A DNA stretch of 64,000 nucleotides from Hyaloscypha bicolor E (GCF_002865645.1 NW_020194515.1:620001-684000); one strand, 5' to 3'. Numbered from the stretch's first letter, positions 35,701 through 48,142 are shown. Numbers and translations are program-made. Notes: a model not told the origin generated them from the sequence alone.

Positions 35701-38035
35701 TCAGGATGCCGCCTTCCACGTTCTAGTTACATCCTACCAATTGGTTGTTTCAGATGTCAACTACTTCCAGAAGATGAAATGGCAGTACATGATCTTGGAT
35801 GAAGCTCAAGCTATCAAGAGCTCCCAGAGTTCAAGATGGAAGAGTCTTCTAGGTTTCCACTGCCGCAATCGCCTACTACTCACCGGCACGCCAATCCAGA
35901 ACAATATGCAAGAACTGTGGGCCTTGCTTCATTTCATCATGCCAAGTTTGTTCGATTCTCATGACGAATTTAGCGAGTGGTTCTCCAAAGACATTGAAAG
36001 TCACGCACAAAGTAACACCAAGCTTAACGAAGATCAACTCAAGCGTCTGCACATGATCTTGAAGCCTTTCATGCTTCGTCGTGTCAAGAAGCATGTGCAG
36101 AAGGAATTGGGCGACAAGATTGAGCTCGATATCTTCTGCGACCTCACATATCGTCAACGAGCTTACTATGGCAACCTCCGCAACCAGATCAGCATCATGG
36201 ATCTCATTGAGAAGGCAACCGTTGGTGATGACAACGATACTGGGACTTTGATGAACTTGGTCATGCAGTTCCGAAAGGTCTGCAATCATCCTGATCTGTT
36301 CGAACGAGCCGAGACAACGTCGCCGTTCTCCTTTGGCTATTTTGCCGAAACCGCCTCTTTTATGCGTGAAGGGCCTAATATAAATGTTGGCTACTCGTCA
36401 CGAAATTTAATTGAGTATGAACTTCCTCGACTAATTTGGCGCGGAGATGGCCGACTCGACATGCCTGGACGGAACAATGACAAGGCTGGATTCAGGGGGA
36501 AGTACTTGGACCAGCTACTGAACGTTTGGAAGCCAGAGAACATTCGCCAAAACATGCAAGACGACCGAGCCTTCTCGTGGCTCCGATTCGCAGATACTTC
36601 TATTGATGAAGCATCGAAGGCATTTCGCAAGGACGTGTTCTCTCGGGCTGTGGACCTTGCTCAGAAACCCCGAAGCCTTGGTGCTCTAAGCGTCGTCTAC
36701 GATGAGGAGGGCGAAAATTACACTCCTGCCCAGGCACTTCTGCAAATTGTTGATCGCAGTGATCGAAAGCCACTGGCTGGGGTCACGAATGAAGGCTATC
36801 TCAACAAGCTTTTCAATGTTTCCAAGGACGTCTGGGCAGATTCTGGCATCAGCCGACTTGAGCAGTGTGGCCGACCAGGTGCCACAGCTCCCCCTATTGA
36901 AGTTGTCTGCTCGAGCCGTGGCGCTATCATTGACAAGGAGAACGTCCTCTTCAATATCCCTGTTCGTCGGGCTCTCTATGGTCCATCCCCACTTGAGGAG
37001 AAGACCTTGATCTCTTCCAGGGTTCCGCTTCAGTTCTATCCACCGCCAAAGATGCTCCCTGCACCAACCTCCGAGAAACAACGTTTCACGAACATCAAGG
37101 TCCCCTCGATGCGTCGCTTCGTTACTGATTCAGGCAAGCTGGCTAAGCTCGACGACCTGCTCTTCAAGCTCAAGGAAGGGGGTCACCGTGTGTTGCTTTA
37201 CTTCCAGATGACGCGTATGATTGACCTCATGGAAGAGTACCTCACCTATCGCAACTACAAATACCTCCGACTTGATGGATCTACCAAGCTCGAAGACCGA
37301 AGAGACACTGTCCACGATTTCCAGACAAGACCCGAGATCTTCATCTTCTTGCTCAGTACTCGTGCTGGTGGTCTCGGTATCAATCTCACCAGTGCTGATA
37401 CTGTTATCTTCTACGATTCTGATTGGAATCCAACAATTGATTCGCAAGCCATGGACAGAGCCCATCGTCTTGGACAAACCAAGCAAGTTACAGTCTACCG
37501 CATGATCACTCGTGGCACGATCGAAGAGCGTATCCGCAAGCGAGCATTGCAAAAAGAAGAAGTGCAAAAGGTTGTCATGACCGGTGGATCCGGCGGCGGT
37601 GTCGACTTCAACACTAGGTCAAAGGAGAACCGGACGAAGGATATCGCGATGTGGCTTGTGGACGACGACGAAGCGGCGGAGATTGAGAGGAAGGAAGCTG
37701 AGCTTGCAGCCCAGGAAGCAAAGGAGCCCGAGAAAGTGAAGAAAAAGGGTGGGAGAAAGCGGAAGGCGGACGCCGCGGGGAGTTTGGAGGATTTGTATCA
37801 CGAGGGTAAGTCTGATCAATGCTATTTCTGTGATGAAGCTAACAGTTCCGTTGCAGGTGAGGGCCACTTCGACGATGGATCCAACCGACCTTCCGGAGCA
37901 GCGACCCCTATTCCTGGTATGGGCGGTGATGCGCCTCTCGGACCTAAAGGCAAGAAACCCAGGAAGGTGGGAAAGAAAGCCAAGACTGCTAAGCAACGAT
38001 TGGCGATGGCGGATGGAGATGTGGATATGGGTTGA
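32765..38035 (+). CDS. INO80: INO80 chromatin-remodelling ATPase
   Basis: Four exons, 32765-33190, 33262-33507, 33569-37805 and 37857-38035, give 1,695 residues, the usual length in filamentous fungi. The N-terminal 380 residues are Pro/Ser-rich and disordered. A long charged helical region precedes the DBINO domain (from about 588, [20 protein letters not shown], then [14 protein letters not shown]), which binds actin and Arp4/Arp8. The Snf2 motor follows: Walker [12 protein letters not shown] (~853), DEAQ motif (~965), [10 protein letters not shown], then the Ino80-type insertion, and helicase C with [12 protein letters not shown] (~1484) and [12 protein letters not shown] (~1516). The tail has KKKGGRKRK and [13 protein letters not shown] basic clusters. 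The enzyme slides nucleosomes and handles H2A.Z in transcription and DNA repair. The last intron is 51 bases, stop-free and in frame, so its retention would add 17 residues. Confidence 0.96.
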
Positions 38036-38775
38036 TAACATGCCGTCCTTTAACCCGACTTTGGCATGTGCGTGAAGTTTTAGACAAAAGGAGAAAAAAG
38101 CAAAATGGAGAGCGAGATTTTGGGATCTAGATCTGGGGGTTGCGGACGGGACTGTATTATACATAGTGGATCTGGGATATTACCGGTGATTGCGGGCATT
38201 ATTTTGCATGCTTTGCTGGGACCTTCTGGGATTGCTAGGAAGGAAGGGAGGGAGGATGGATGGGAGTAATTGCATGTTGTTGTGTTATTATAGATTTCGA
38301 TCCGTAAATGGATGGAAGGCGTTTAGTTTGAGACAGAGAAGAAAAGATGTTCTGTCTGGTATTTACTTTGTGCTCTGTGCTTGTGAAGCGAGTTTGCTGA
38401 ATTCTATGTGATGGCCTAAATGGCTCGGGTTTGTTGAAAAGGAGCGAAAATAGGGTGGGGCACGTGACTTCGTGTGCCTTTTCGCATCTTCCCTCCGAGA
38501 CTACACTTCCCTAATTCAGACCCCGTTCAGTCTGCTTCATCTTCGGAATCGGAACAGAGTGCTTGACCTTTCGAAGCTAAAATTTCAGAAACGACACGGC
38601 AGAGGAAGGGAAGGAGCGACAAGGTGAATCGTCACCGTCCCTCTTCACCTCCGATCTCGTCTCGGTAGGACAACTTCAACCCATAAATTTCTTCCCTCGG
38701 CAACCTCCACATCCTAGAACGCGTCAGAAGGTGAGACGCGCCTTTCGTACAGTATTGTACCAACAACAGCCCAAC
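38036..38775. other. intergenic between co-directional genes
   Basis: INO80 3' untranslated region and the promoter/leader of the next plus-strand gene. Nothing else recognised. Confidence 0.5.
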
Positions 38776-41762
38776 ATGGCAGGACAAGGACAACCTCCCA
38801 TCAAACCGGAGAATACGAAGCCAAGCTTCAATTTCTCTTTCGACTCGCCAGATCTGCGAGCGAGACAACAAAGCAGAGGTGTCTACGACGACTCGAGTGA
38901 TGATGAGACACCGAAGAAAGTTCGGACCAGGATGGCAAAAGTGAGTGGGACAGGCTTTAGGGCAGGATTTGGTGGTTCTGCGTTTTCGAATCCGAATTCT
39001 CAAGTAAGGAGTGGTTTGGGCTCTGCTGTTGTGAAGACAGAGGCTTCAGGAACGACGAAGTTCTTCGGAGCTGCGACGACAGCAGTACCTCCGTCAGCTT
39101 TCGGTTCTGTGTTGACGAGTGCTTCGATGCCACCTTCTACAGGAGCCTCCTCGTTCTTCGGAAGCACTGCTACGACGGCAACAACACAAGCTGCATCGGT
39201 ATCACCTTTCCAAGCCACGGCCCCTCAAGTACCTCAGTCTCAAGCTCCGTCATGGCCGTCATGGCCGTTCTGCGCATCTGCTATACCACAAGCTGCACCT
39301 TCTTTAGCTTTCCAAAGGCCTGCTTCTCCTGCTACTGAACCGCCATCCGGGCCAGTTTTCCAGAACCCACCTCTTCAACCGTCTGCTGCTACAAAAACTC
39401 TATCTCTGTTCACAGATGCTACGAGCCGGACAGCACAAGCAGCAATTTCCTCCGCTTTCCAAAGCCCAACTACTCAAACTTCTCAGGCTCACACTCCTTT
39501 TGGACCAGCTTCTCTGTCTTCGAGTACTCCCACGCCAGCACCTACTACTCCCAAAACTACGATGGCACAAACAGAAGACTCGCGTCTCTTTGCTGCCCAC
39601 ATGAAGCTTCTTGACACCGGCTCTGTCTCCCAGGATTTGCACGAGGTATCAGGGACGCCATTATACACCAAGAAGGTCCTTGACCATTCTGAGAAGTTCT
39701 TCAGCCAGTATGGTTTCTTAGCTGGCATGTCGGACGTCCTTGATTCGAATACGGCAATGAATATCAACGCCACGGGCAAAAGTCGACCTGCGGATCCGCG
39801 CCTATTTTTCAACATTTCGGCACCCTCGAGCGCGTTCATTTATGGTTCTCAAGGATCGGGAAAGAGTCATACTCTGTCTTGTCTCTTGGAGAATTGCTTG
39901 ATGAAGTCGGATGTCAGCAAGCTAGATAATCCACTTGCGGGCCTTATGTTCCATTATGATTCTTTCACGTCTGATGTTAAAGGTACACCTTGCGAAGCTG
40001 CCCATATCTCCACCAATTCCAACGTCAAAGTCAGAGTTCTGGTATCTCCGACGAATCTCCAGACCATGAAGGTGAGTCTCGGACCCGAAACCCCGTTGGA
40101 GAACCAACTGACCGACCCTCACAGCGCACGTACGCAGATCTAAATGTCACTGTCGAGCCGTTACGAATCAACCAGACCGACCTCAACACCAAGAGAATGA
40201 TGGATCTTATGGCAGTAGACCAGGAGGGCAGTAAATTGCCATTGTACTTGCATGCAATCAGCAGGATTCTTCGCGATATGCGTCTTATATCGCAACAAAA
40301 CAACGCCGGGTTCAACTACCGCGAATTCAAGAGACAAGTGGACCTCTGCGATATGACTCCAGCTCAACTGCTTCCATTGAATCAACGACTTGAAACTTTG
40401 GAGAGCTTTATGCCGCGGTCGCAGACATCAGGGAAGCCTGCTGCTCAGTCCAAGAGTGGCGGAGGAAACGACTTCTTTGGAAGTAATTGGTCGATCAAGG
40501 CAGGAACTCTCACTATCGTTGACCTCTCATGTCCATGTGTCACGGCCGAGGGAGCATGTGCCCTCTTTAACATGTGTTTGAGCCTCTTCCTTGAACAGCA
40601 TACCACAGTCGGACGAATCATTGGTTTGGACGAAGCTCACAAGGTAAGTGTATTGACTTCCTCCAATTCATCTTGCTGACAGATTTTAAAATAGTACATG
40701 AACGCAGGCGCCGAAGCTTCTTCGTTGACCAACACTCTCCTTTCTGCGATTCGTCTGCAGCGCCATCTCGGGACTCGAGTTTTCATTTCCACACAAGAGC
40801 CGACCATCTCCCCAAAACTCCTCGATCTGTGCTCCATGACTATCGTTCATCGATTCACGTCTCCGGATTGGCTCAGCGAATTACGACGTCATCTTGCTTC
40901 CTTGGACAATGACGAAAACTCTCCTGAGAAGTCAAAAGTCCGCTTGATGAATATTTTCAATCAGATTGTCAAGCTTAGGGTTGGAGAAGCCTTGCTTTTC
41001 GCCCCAAGCGCGATCATTGGCGTGGAAAAAAAGCGGAGTGAGAATGGATCTGAGGAGACAGACATGCAGAGATTGGGAATCGGATATCTCAAGATCAAGA
41101 TTCGCGCCCGAGTGACTTCAGATGGCGGCAGGAGCGTCTTTGCCATGGGTGCTAAGCCGACTGCGAAGACGAAAGGCAATGCCTTCGGGTTACCTGCCGT
41201 AAAGCCCACTCATGGGGTACCTCAAGCTGGAAGCGGAGCAGTTGGGGGCATCAAACATGCCGCTTCGCCGTTCCAGTTCCCATCAATCAAGAGTTGGAAC
41301 GATTCAGTGCTTGCAGCCAGCTCTGCAGCTGCCGTCGGATCTTCAGCGAGCAGTCCGCCGGTTGCTTTATTTGGTGCTCCATCTCCGGCCCCAGTTCATA
41401 CCAACATATGTGGCTCCATAAATGTGCAAGCAACCACCAGCGCTGCTTTTAGTGTCGATTTTGGCGAAGAGAAAATCAATCCCTTCAAGTCTTCTGACCG
41501 AACCCACATTGTTGGTGCCTTCACCACAAGCACGTCAAACCTCTTCAGCATGTTCTCGTTCAGTACTGTTCCCGCTCCAGGCACAAGATGCGCTCCATTC
41601 CAACCTTTCATCGAGAACGAGCCAAACTCGAGAACCAATCAGCAGAACTCTTTCCAGAACATTGGCTTCCAGCTCCGGTATCAGAAGTTTTCGCCAGAGG
41701 AGTTGAGGTTGTCAGATTATGCAGTAGGTGTCAGATATGCGGTAGGTGTCAAATATTCGTGA
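38776..41762 (+). CDS. P-loop ATPase with FG-rich disordered N-terminus
   Basis: Exons 38776-40071, 40125-40643 and 40695-41762 (introns 53 and 51 bases) encode 960 residues. Residues 1-280 are disordered, Ser/Thr/Pro/Ala-rich, with repeated Phe-Gly-type dipeptides (GFGG, FFGAA, AFGS, FFGS) and PF/AFQ repeats, reminiscent of FG nucleoporins. An ATPase core follows: Walker A GSQGSGKSHT (~356-365), LTIVDLSCPCVT, then Walker B IGLDEAHKYM (~598-607), and FISTQEPTISPKLLDLC resembling a sensor region. The layout (GxxGSGKS... LDEAHKY... TQ) recalls HerA/FtsK-like P-loop ATPases; many ascomycetes carry such proteins annotated only as P-loop NTPase. The C-terminus has further FG-like and Ser-rich sequence (LFGAPSP, SVDFGEE). 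Function unknown; a nuclear or pore-linked role is only suggested by the FG content. Confidence 0.8.
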
Positions 41763-42540
41763 CAGTGGAACTTTTAGAGCAATTACACTAAGTAACGGAA
41801 ACTTGAGTATCTCGCGGCGATTGCAGTATGGGAGTGGGGAGCCCATGGAGTGTATAATTACATTTGTTGGAATTCGATTTCGCATCTTCTTTTAGCACTG
41901 ACGCACAAATACCCGTGTAGACAGATAGATACCATTCCGCAAGGGCACGAGCAGTACTGGACTGTTGTTGAAATGTGGTTTCGTTGGGAGACCCCAGGTC
42001 TGTTTTGAAATCAGCGCGCTTTAGCAGCCCAAAAATTCTTGGTTTCACCCACCAATATATAACAACCCCCTCACTGCGTCTCCAAGAATTTCTACGCATC
42101 AACCCTCCACTCCTCATTCCTTCATCTGCACGAAAGCTCGTCGAATGGAAAGGGGTATCACGTGCAATCAAATTAGACTAGTGCAGCGAAGCGAGGGCTG
42201 GTCTTACGACAACCCTCGTCGACCTTCCTCTCTTTCCTCTTTCATTCCTTTCATCGAATCCGAAGCAAACACATCAAACCTACAGCCGAACCATTTAACA
42301 ATTCGAAAACGGCAGTGACGATTTTGAAAAGGATACTCGGCGACGGGTGATTGGAGGACCGTTCCCAATCTCCCTATTAGCTGGCGGCTTTGGGTCCATG
42401 GGACCGAAAGTGAAGCTTTCAAGGACAGGGGGACGACCCTCTACTCTTCTATCCACATTTCAGCAGCCGTGGATGGTGGTTTTCATCCCTGCAAGGCTGC
42501 AAATCGACAGCCGTCCGTCAAACGAAGTTGTTGGGTTAAG
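41763..42540. other. intergenic, nothing recognised
   Basis: Short frames only. Just before 41762 the coding end contains two near-copies of an 18-base unit (GTAGGTGTCAnATATnCG) translated as RYAVGVKY. Confidence 0.4.
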
Positions 42541-43190
42541 TTAGCGCTTCCCCGGATTTAAGACATGGCTCTCTTTTTCTGGTTCGAACTCTATCTCGAC
42601 GTCACGGCCACAACTTGGGCAAGTGCCTTTCCTGAATAGGGGTCTGTGGGTTTGTGTTGAGGCTTTCGCAGTATTTTTTGTTTTGGAGAGCTGGGTGATG
42701 TTTGTACTTTGCTGTGCGCTTCATATTGAAGACTCGTTCCACTGGGAGGAGTTGAGGGTGTGCTTTCGAAGTTTTTCTTCTTTCTGTTTGAAGATTTGCT
42801 GTGGCAAGCGCCGATTCTATCCCTGCAAGTACGAGATGAGTCATTGAAGACAGGGATCTTCCTTCAAGCTTTGGAGCGCCGTGAAAATGCCGCTATGGGA
42901 TGATAACTTCGCTCTGTTCCATTGATGGATGAATACGGATGTTCTAGAGTTCTGATATCTGCTTGGGCTGTTTTCGCTGAATGGGCGGTCCTGGTTCTAC
43001 AGTGAGAGCATCGGAAGAAGACGTGCAGCATGGGGAGATCGGAGTAGAGTGCATCGGCTGTTGTGAAGGGGTATGTTGGCTGAGATGCCCTCGAATACCC
43101 ACCGTGGGTGTGAACTGGATTCTTCGGATTCTCGATGCATCAGATGCCAAGTTCGCGAGTTTTGCATGAGGTGCCTTCCTGGAAGAATCA
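42541..43190 (-). CDS. probable minus-strand gene, exon structure unresolved
   Basis: Three minus-strand stretches look coding but have no ATG or are short, so a start-based search would miss them. Stretch A, about 43170-42944, includes RRIQFTPTVGIRGHLSQHTP and SSSDALTVEPGPPIQRKQP. Stretch B, about 42865-42620, opens with IPVFNDSS and continues NRKKKNFESTPSTPPSG and HSKVQTSPSSPKQKIL. Stretch C, about 42640-42541, reads LFRKGTCPSCGRDVEIEFEP and ends GKR before the stop at 42541. A CxxC knuckle near the C-terminus suggests a zinc site. I could not find one set of introns that joins A, B and C in frame, so either a splice escapes me or there is a frameshift between B and C. Family not recognised. 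Confidence 0.3.
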
Positions 43191-43706
43191 TCTTCCTATT
43201 CTCCCATCTTCACACGTACAATGGTACTCCAACTTATTTTTGGATAGCGTTCGCAAAGTTCTCTCGTCGTCTGATCGGTTTTCAACCTTTCAAATTCATG
43301 AAGGGTGCAGCTGAACCATTGTGTTCTCTTTCGTTGCCCAAGGCCTCCCATCACTGGATGTCGACATTTTCTGTTCTAGAATCTTCGATGTACTCACTCC
43401 ATTTCGGGTCAAGACTGCAATATTTCGGGAGACCTGATGAAGATATATCTGGTCGACGCTTAAATAGCTGTGTTTTTTTGTCTCCGAAGAAGAATATGGT
43501 ACGCCATGTGAGTCGACATGTTAGCTCAAACTCTCAACTATAAGTTCGCACATTCCACCCCGGTCAAACTCTCCTTTTCTTTTTCCCCAAGAATTGTATC
43601 TCCACTGATCGAACATTCGAACTTTGCCACCTACAACTCTTATTACTCTTCACTTTACTTGATTTTCAAGCACTCGAACTTTAAGTAAAGTATCATTCAT
43701 CTCACG

Positions 43707-44477
43707 ATGCATTCTCAACCCTTCACTACCTTTGTCCAGACTGAAGTCTTCGACGACCTCATGGACATTGACACACCAATTACCAAGTCTTCCATTCTCT
43801 CCAAGCGTGGCCAGAACAAAAAGGTCTGCTGGGAAGAATCTGTCGTCGACAACGAATACAAACACACCATCAGAAAAGACACCTACTACGCAGATCTCTG
43901 TCAGCAACTGGTCACGCTCCAAGACGGTCTTGTCGAACAAGAGGCTCTCATCCAACGCCAAGTAGGAGAAGTCAAACGACTGAAGGGATTGTGGGGCCAG
44001 GCCCAGCAGATTGGGGCTATTCCAGAGGGATTTGAACGTGAGTTTTCCTTGCCCTAGTTCCCACAAAGTTGACTTTCAGCTAATCAAGCTCAAAAATCCA
44101 GAATACGCTACCGCGTGCGGTACCGTACAAGAAGTCAACGCAGCTATCAAAAACAAGCTCTGGGAATTGCTACTTGACCTCGCACCCAAGAGAGAGAAGT
44201 CAGACAAGTAAGTCCCAACTTCTCAGAGCATCAATCCCTCTTGTAGCAATATTTCCAACAGCTCGTGGAACATACTACTCCCGAAACTCGCTGAAAGAAG
44301 TACTGACCCCGAGATCTTGGTAACAGGATCCTTGCACGCATGCATAAAGAGCAACACAAAATCGAGAAAAAGCTTAAAATCCTTACATCATCAATAGCTT
44401 TACGCTCGCAACCACCAACACTCATCGAAAGTCACATGATTCAGACAACCACCGAGGATTATGGTGAAATCTTCTAG
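43707..44477 (+). CDS. small hypothetical helical protein, three exons
   Basis: Exons 43707-44037, 44102-44207 and 44327-44477 give 195 residues, with introns of 64 and 119 bases (GTGAGT..ATCCAG; GTAAGT..TACTGAC..ACAG). The first two exons encode a helical, coiled-coil-like protein: DLMDIDTPITKSSIL, then DTYYADLCQQLVTLQDGL, QRQVGEVKRLKGLWGQAQ, and after splicing YATACGTVQEVNAAIKNKLW. The third adds KILARMHKEQHKIEKKLKIL and a hydrophilic tail. If the second intron is not spliced, translation stops at 44209-44211 after KSDK. Continuation into the A/C-rich tract downstream through a further intron near 44466-44526 keeps the frame but has weak signals, so I stop at the TAG. No family recognised. 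Confidence 0.6.
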
Positions 44478-44479
44478 AA

Positions 44480-45560
44480 TGATACCTTCAGAGGATCGAC
44501 AACAATAAAAAACCAAAAAGCTAGGCACCTCGAAGTCAAACCACCATCAATGCATCGAGAAACTACCCTCGACCCTGGCTGAGAACAAATTTGATTGGGA
44601 TCTGAGCGCCTTTCAAACCTCTCCAGAATCGACACCGAGACTTGCCTAGCTTTCAACGACGAATCATCGATACCACCACGCCAGATTCGGTTGAGGGCAA
44701 TCTGACCAACTGCTTTCAATCAAACTGATAGCCTTGTTCACCTCCCGGATCACAACCAACAAAACAACCAACAACGAATCGAGATCTTCCATTCAAAAGG
44801 ACTCTCCTTTCACAACACCACGCACGAGAAATTTTGCAGTTTCAACGAAATTGCAACAACAGATCACCCGAGAAACAACGAAGACACGCTACTGAGAGCC
44901 GACGACGAGTCAACAACATCCGACTATTCTAACAGTCTGCCAACCCACCAAAAAGACCCACTGCCGAACCCCAAAAAAACTCAAAAAAAACCTCCACCTC
45001 TGAGTTTCGATAGCTCAACCAGCAAGAACTGGGCCGTTGACGAGAAATCCAATACGGGAGAAGGAAAACATCGCCCTGTCATCCAAACGGCAGGGGATTC
45101 ATCGAGAAACTCGACAGAATCAACAACCAAAACAAAATCACCAAAGCCCGGCCATCCAAAAAGTCGGCACCCACCAAAAAAAACCAACGGCATACCTCGA
45201 AGAAAGCTCTCAGCAGTGCAACACTCCCCGATCATCCAAACGATCGGCAACGATTCATCGAATCAACAACCAAACAACCCACCTCAAGCCCGACCATCCA
45301 AAAAGTCGGCACCCACAAAAAACCAAAAAATAACCGTCCCAAATTGTTTCTCGGGCAAGACCAAACAAAATTCGATACCCCAATGAATCGGGAAACCTCC
45401 TCCAACAAACCCCAAAAACGATCTACAACAACCTCACCATACTTCCTCGTCTGAAGTTGCAGGACTCTCGTTGCAAACCCACCAAAAACAAACATCACTG
45501 GCGTGATGATATCATGATCTCGAAATCAACAACCACAACAAAGACCCCCACCAACAAACA
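44480..45560. other. strongly A/C-rich (T- and G-poor) tract
   Basis: The plus strand is dominated by A and C for about 1.1 kb. Stops need T, so all three plus frames are open for long stretches; open frames here are weak evidence for coding. An imperfect direct repeat lies at about 45079-45186 and 45234-45322, sharing CATCCAAACG..GATTCATCGA and CCATCCAAAAAGTCGGCACC. One frame ends with KRSTTTSPYFLV. The tract may be a long 3' untranslated or non-coding RNA, or encode a disordered Asn/Gln/Lys/Ser/Thr-rich protein. Confidence 0.5.
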
Positions 45561-45803
45561 ACAACAAACAAAACACATGGCTGTGTTACTTCTGTTCAAA
45601 GGACCCTGGAATGTGAGAAGGATTTATGGATATGGGAGAATGTCGGAACGGACGGGAGAGAGGTAATCCTTTTCCCTCTTCAAGAGGTTTTACGGGTGCC
45701 TTGGGGATTTCTTTGGGATTGAGGACTGGAAATGTCACATAAACAAACAAAAAACCAAAACATCACAAAGCAGTCTTCTGGTGCATTGACATGATTTCGA
45801 TTC

Positions 45804-47680
45804 TTATCTCCGTTCCACAAAATGCACCCACAACTTCCCAATCTGCAGCACAGCACGATCTTTCCACTCCTCCTCCCAAGTCCCCTCATCATACCGCTCT
45901 CCAAGCACAACATCAAACTCCCTCACCACCATCGCGAGCGTCAACCGCATCTCGTTCAACGCCAACTGCTTCCCCACACAGCTGTGCACCCCATATCCAA
46001 ACGGAATAAACGCCTTCCTCTCCTTAACACCCTCGCTCCACTCCCCTGTCCACCGCTCGGGAATGAAGTCCCACCCTTTAGGGAAATATCTCTCATCTGT
46101 CATAATCGCTAAATGGGGAACCATTACTTGCACATTGCCTGGGATGAACTTTCCCGCGACTTCAACGCCTTGTGGGTAAGTGCCCGCATACACGCCTGTA
46201 GGAAGTGGATTGCATAATCGTAGGCCTTCATTGACGACCGCATTTAAGTACGTCAAATTCGTCGTCGTCTGGATACTCAGTTCTTTCCCCTCACAACAGA
46301 ATTCATCAATCTCTTCCTGCAATTTCTTCAAGACTCTCTTGTCTTTGGCCAGCATGCGGAACATCTGTGTCATGGCCGTAGTCGTGGTATCGCTTCCGGC
46401 AACGATGATTAGGTTGGCGTTGGAGTTCAGATCTTTTTGATCGAATTTGGAAGCAGTCACAGGATCAGGGGAGAGGAGGTGGCGGAAGATGTCCTTTCTA
46501 GAGGTGCCAAGTTTTTGCCGGTTTGCGAGCAGTTTTTCACCGCGGAGACGGAAGTCTCGGACATCTGAGGTTTCGGGGAGGAGAGGGAGGAGCTGGCAGA
46601 GAGGGCGGAGGGCGGCGATCACCTGGTTTTGGTGTTAGTGATAGACGGAATGGAAAAGAGGAGAGGCGACGGACCCCAACGGCAAACATGTACCTAGAAC
46701 GAATTAGCAACACATTTCTTTTGGAGAGCAGGGAGCCGGGAGGATGTCTCATCCTCCCGACCAGTGAGAAAGGGAGTTCAGTGTGTGGAACAAAGAAATA
46801 GGGGGAAATACTTGTGGGTGAAGTCCATATATTGGTTGTCTCCTTTTCCATCTTGCATTCCCGAATCGTAGGCAAAGCTGAGATCCGCCATTCTAGCTAC
46901 ATTGTCAGGGAACAGCACCGAAGTACTTTGAAACAGACTCACATGTCAAATACCAAATTCTCCAACAGTTTCATGGCATTAACCTCCTGCCCTTCGGATT
47001 TCCGAATTACCTCTACTAACTTGGTGATATGGTGCTCCACACGAGGATTGTAGTCCTTGAACTCTGTACTCACGAAAGCCCTTTCCCTACCTCACACATC
47101 AGCAACCCCCTTTTTCACAACACTGCAGATGAACTCACCAAATTCTCCTCCAAGGCGTGTGCACATCATAATTCCTCTGCGTATTCAAATTATACGCTCC
47201 ATTAATCGCTCCCACCTCATAAAACGATCCTCTCGGATACTTGCCCTTATAAATCTTCTCCACGGCATCGACATTCCTGATACTCAACTCATTGGGACCA
47301 ACGCGCACGATATCGCTATTGTACTTCTCATGGAGTTTGAGGAGTACCTTAGCGCCTCGGCCGGTGCGGTAGGCATTTGCTTTGTAGAAATTTGAGAGAG
47401 CGGCGAGTTTAGGGCCGGGGAATGAGGAGAGGGGGGAGAAGTAGAGGCGTCGGAAAAGAGTTAGTGTTATTGCTGTAGAGAGGAAGATGAAGTTCAGGAA
47501 TGTGAGGCGGAATAGGGAGTATGCGATTTGCGAAGTTGAAGTGAGGAGGTAGAGGAGAAGAGCAGTATTAACGGAGAAATAAGTGAGCAGGACTTTGATA
47601 GTCGAGACTTCTGGGATGGGGGAGATGTAAAGTTGAGCTGCTACAGCTACAGCCACAGCTGTCGCCGTTGCGGCATCCAT
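45804..47680 (-). CDS. cytochrome P450 monooxygenase
   Basis: Five exons: 47680-47139, 47086-46943, 46892-46812, 46693-46675 (19 bases) and 46622-45804, giving 534 residues. The N-terminus has two or three hydrophobic segments (membrane anchor, endoplasmic reticulum). P450 motifs: FPGPKLAALSNFYKA and HTPWRR (C-helix), AGSDTTTT of the I-helix (~337), EGLR of the K-helix (394-397), PERW, and the haem loop FIPFGYGVHSCVGKQLALNE with ligand Cys ~477. The haem iron would activate O2 to oxidise a small molecule; the substrate is unknown. The 19-base exon 4 encodes YMFAVG and is needed to keep the conserved frame between THK and VIAALRPL. Introns are 52, 50, 118 and 52 bases; the last starts with GTCCGT. 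The start MDAATATA is the first ATG giving a sensible anchor. Confidence 0.88.
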
Positions 47681-48142
47681 TTCTAAAGCATTGAGTATGA
47701 AATCAAACTTCAAATTAGAGCCAAGAAGGAAAAGCTGGGAATTTTGACGCTTCTTATCGAAAAAAAAAATAAAGGACAACCCACCTGAAACGGCCGTCCG
47801 GGCCGAGGCGTCAAGGTTTTTTTTTTATCAAACTGCCCAATGATACTTGCTGTTGAATTGGGCAGGGAGGCCCTGCAGATGTGGAGTTCAGCCGTGCATG
47901 CGCAGGATTTGGCTGGCCAAACTTTTGCATTACTCAGCTGCCGCAGAAGCTGCTTGGTCGTGTGCTGCTGACTCATATTCCAAATTTACTGATGTGCTTT
48001 TGGATGTTGGCATCCTATTCGAGAAAAGCTGCCTAAATTCGAATTGTGGCGTTCTGTTGCTGAACGCTCCGCCAAGGAACACATGATGACCAGCATCTCT
48101 GGAATTAGAACCTACAAAAATAAGAATGAGAGCATTGGACAG

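Noticed and set aside
42581..42605. GGTTCGAACTC resembling a tRNA T-loop
   Set aside because: No acceptor stem, D-arm or anticodon arm could be drawn around it.
43073..43543. 156-codon plus-strand frame
   Set aside because: It overlaps minus-strand sequence that looks more protein-like, and its own translation is Cys/Phe/His-rich without pattern.
45037..45333. 98-codon plus-strand frame in the A/C-rich tract
   Set aside because: All three frames are open because T is scarce, and the repeat copies do not keep one reading frame.
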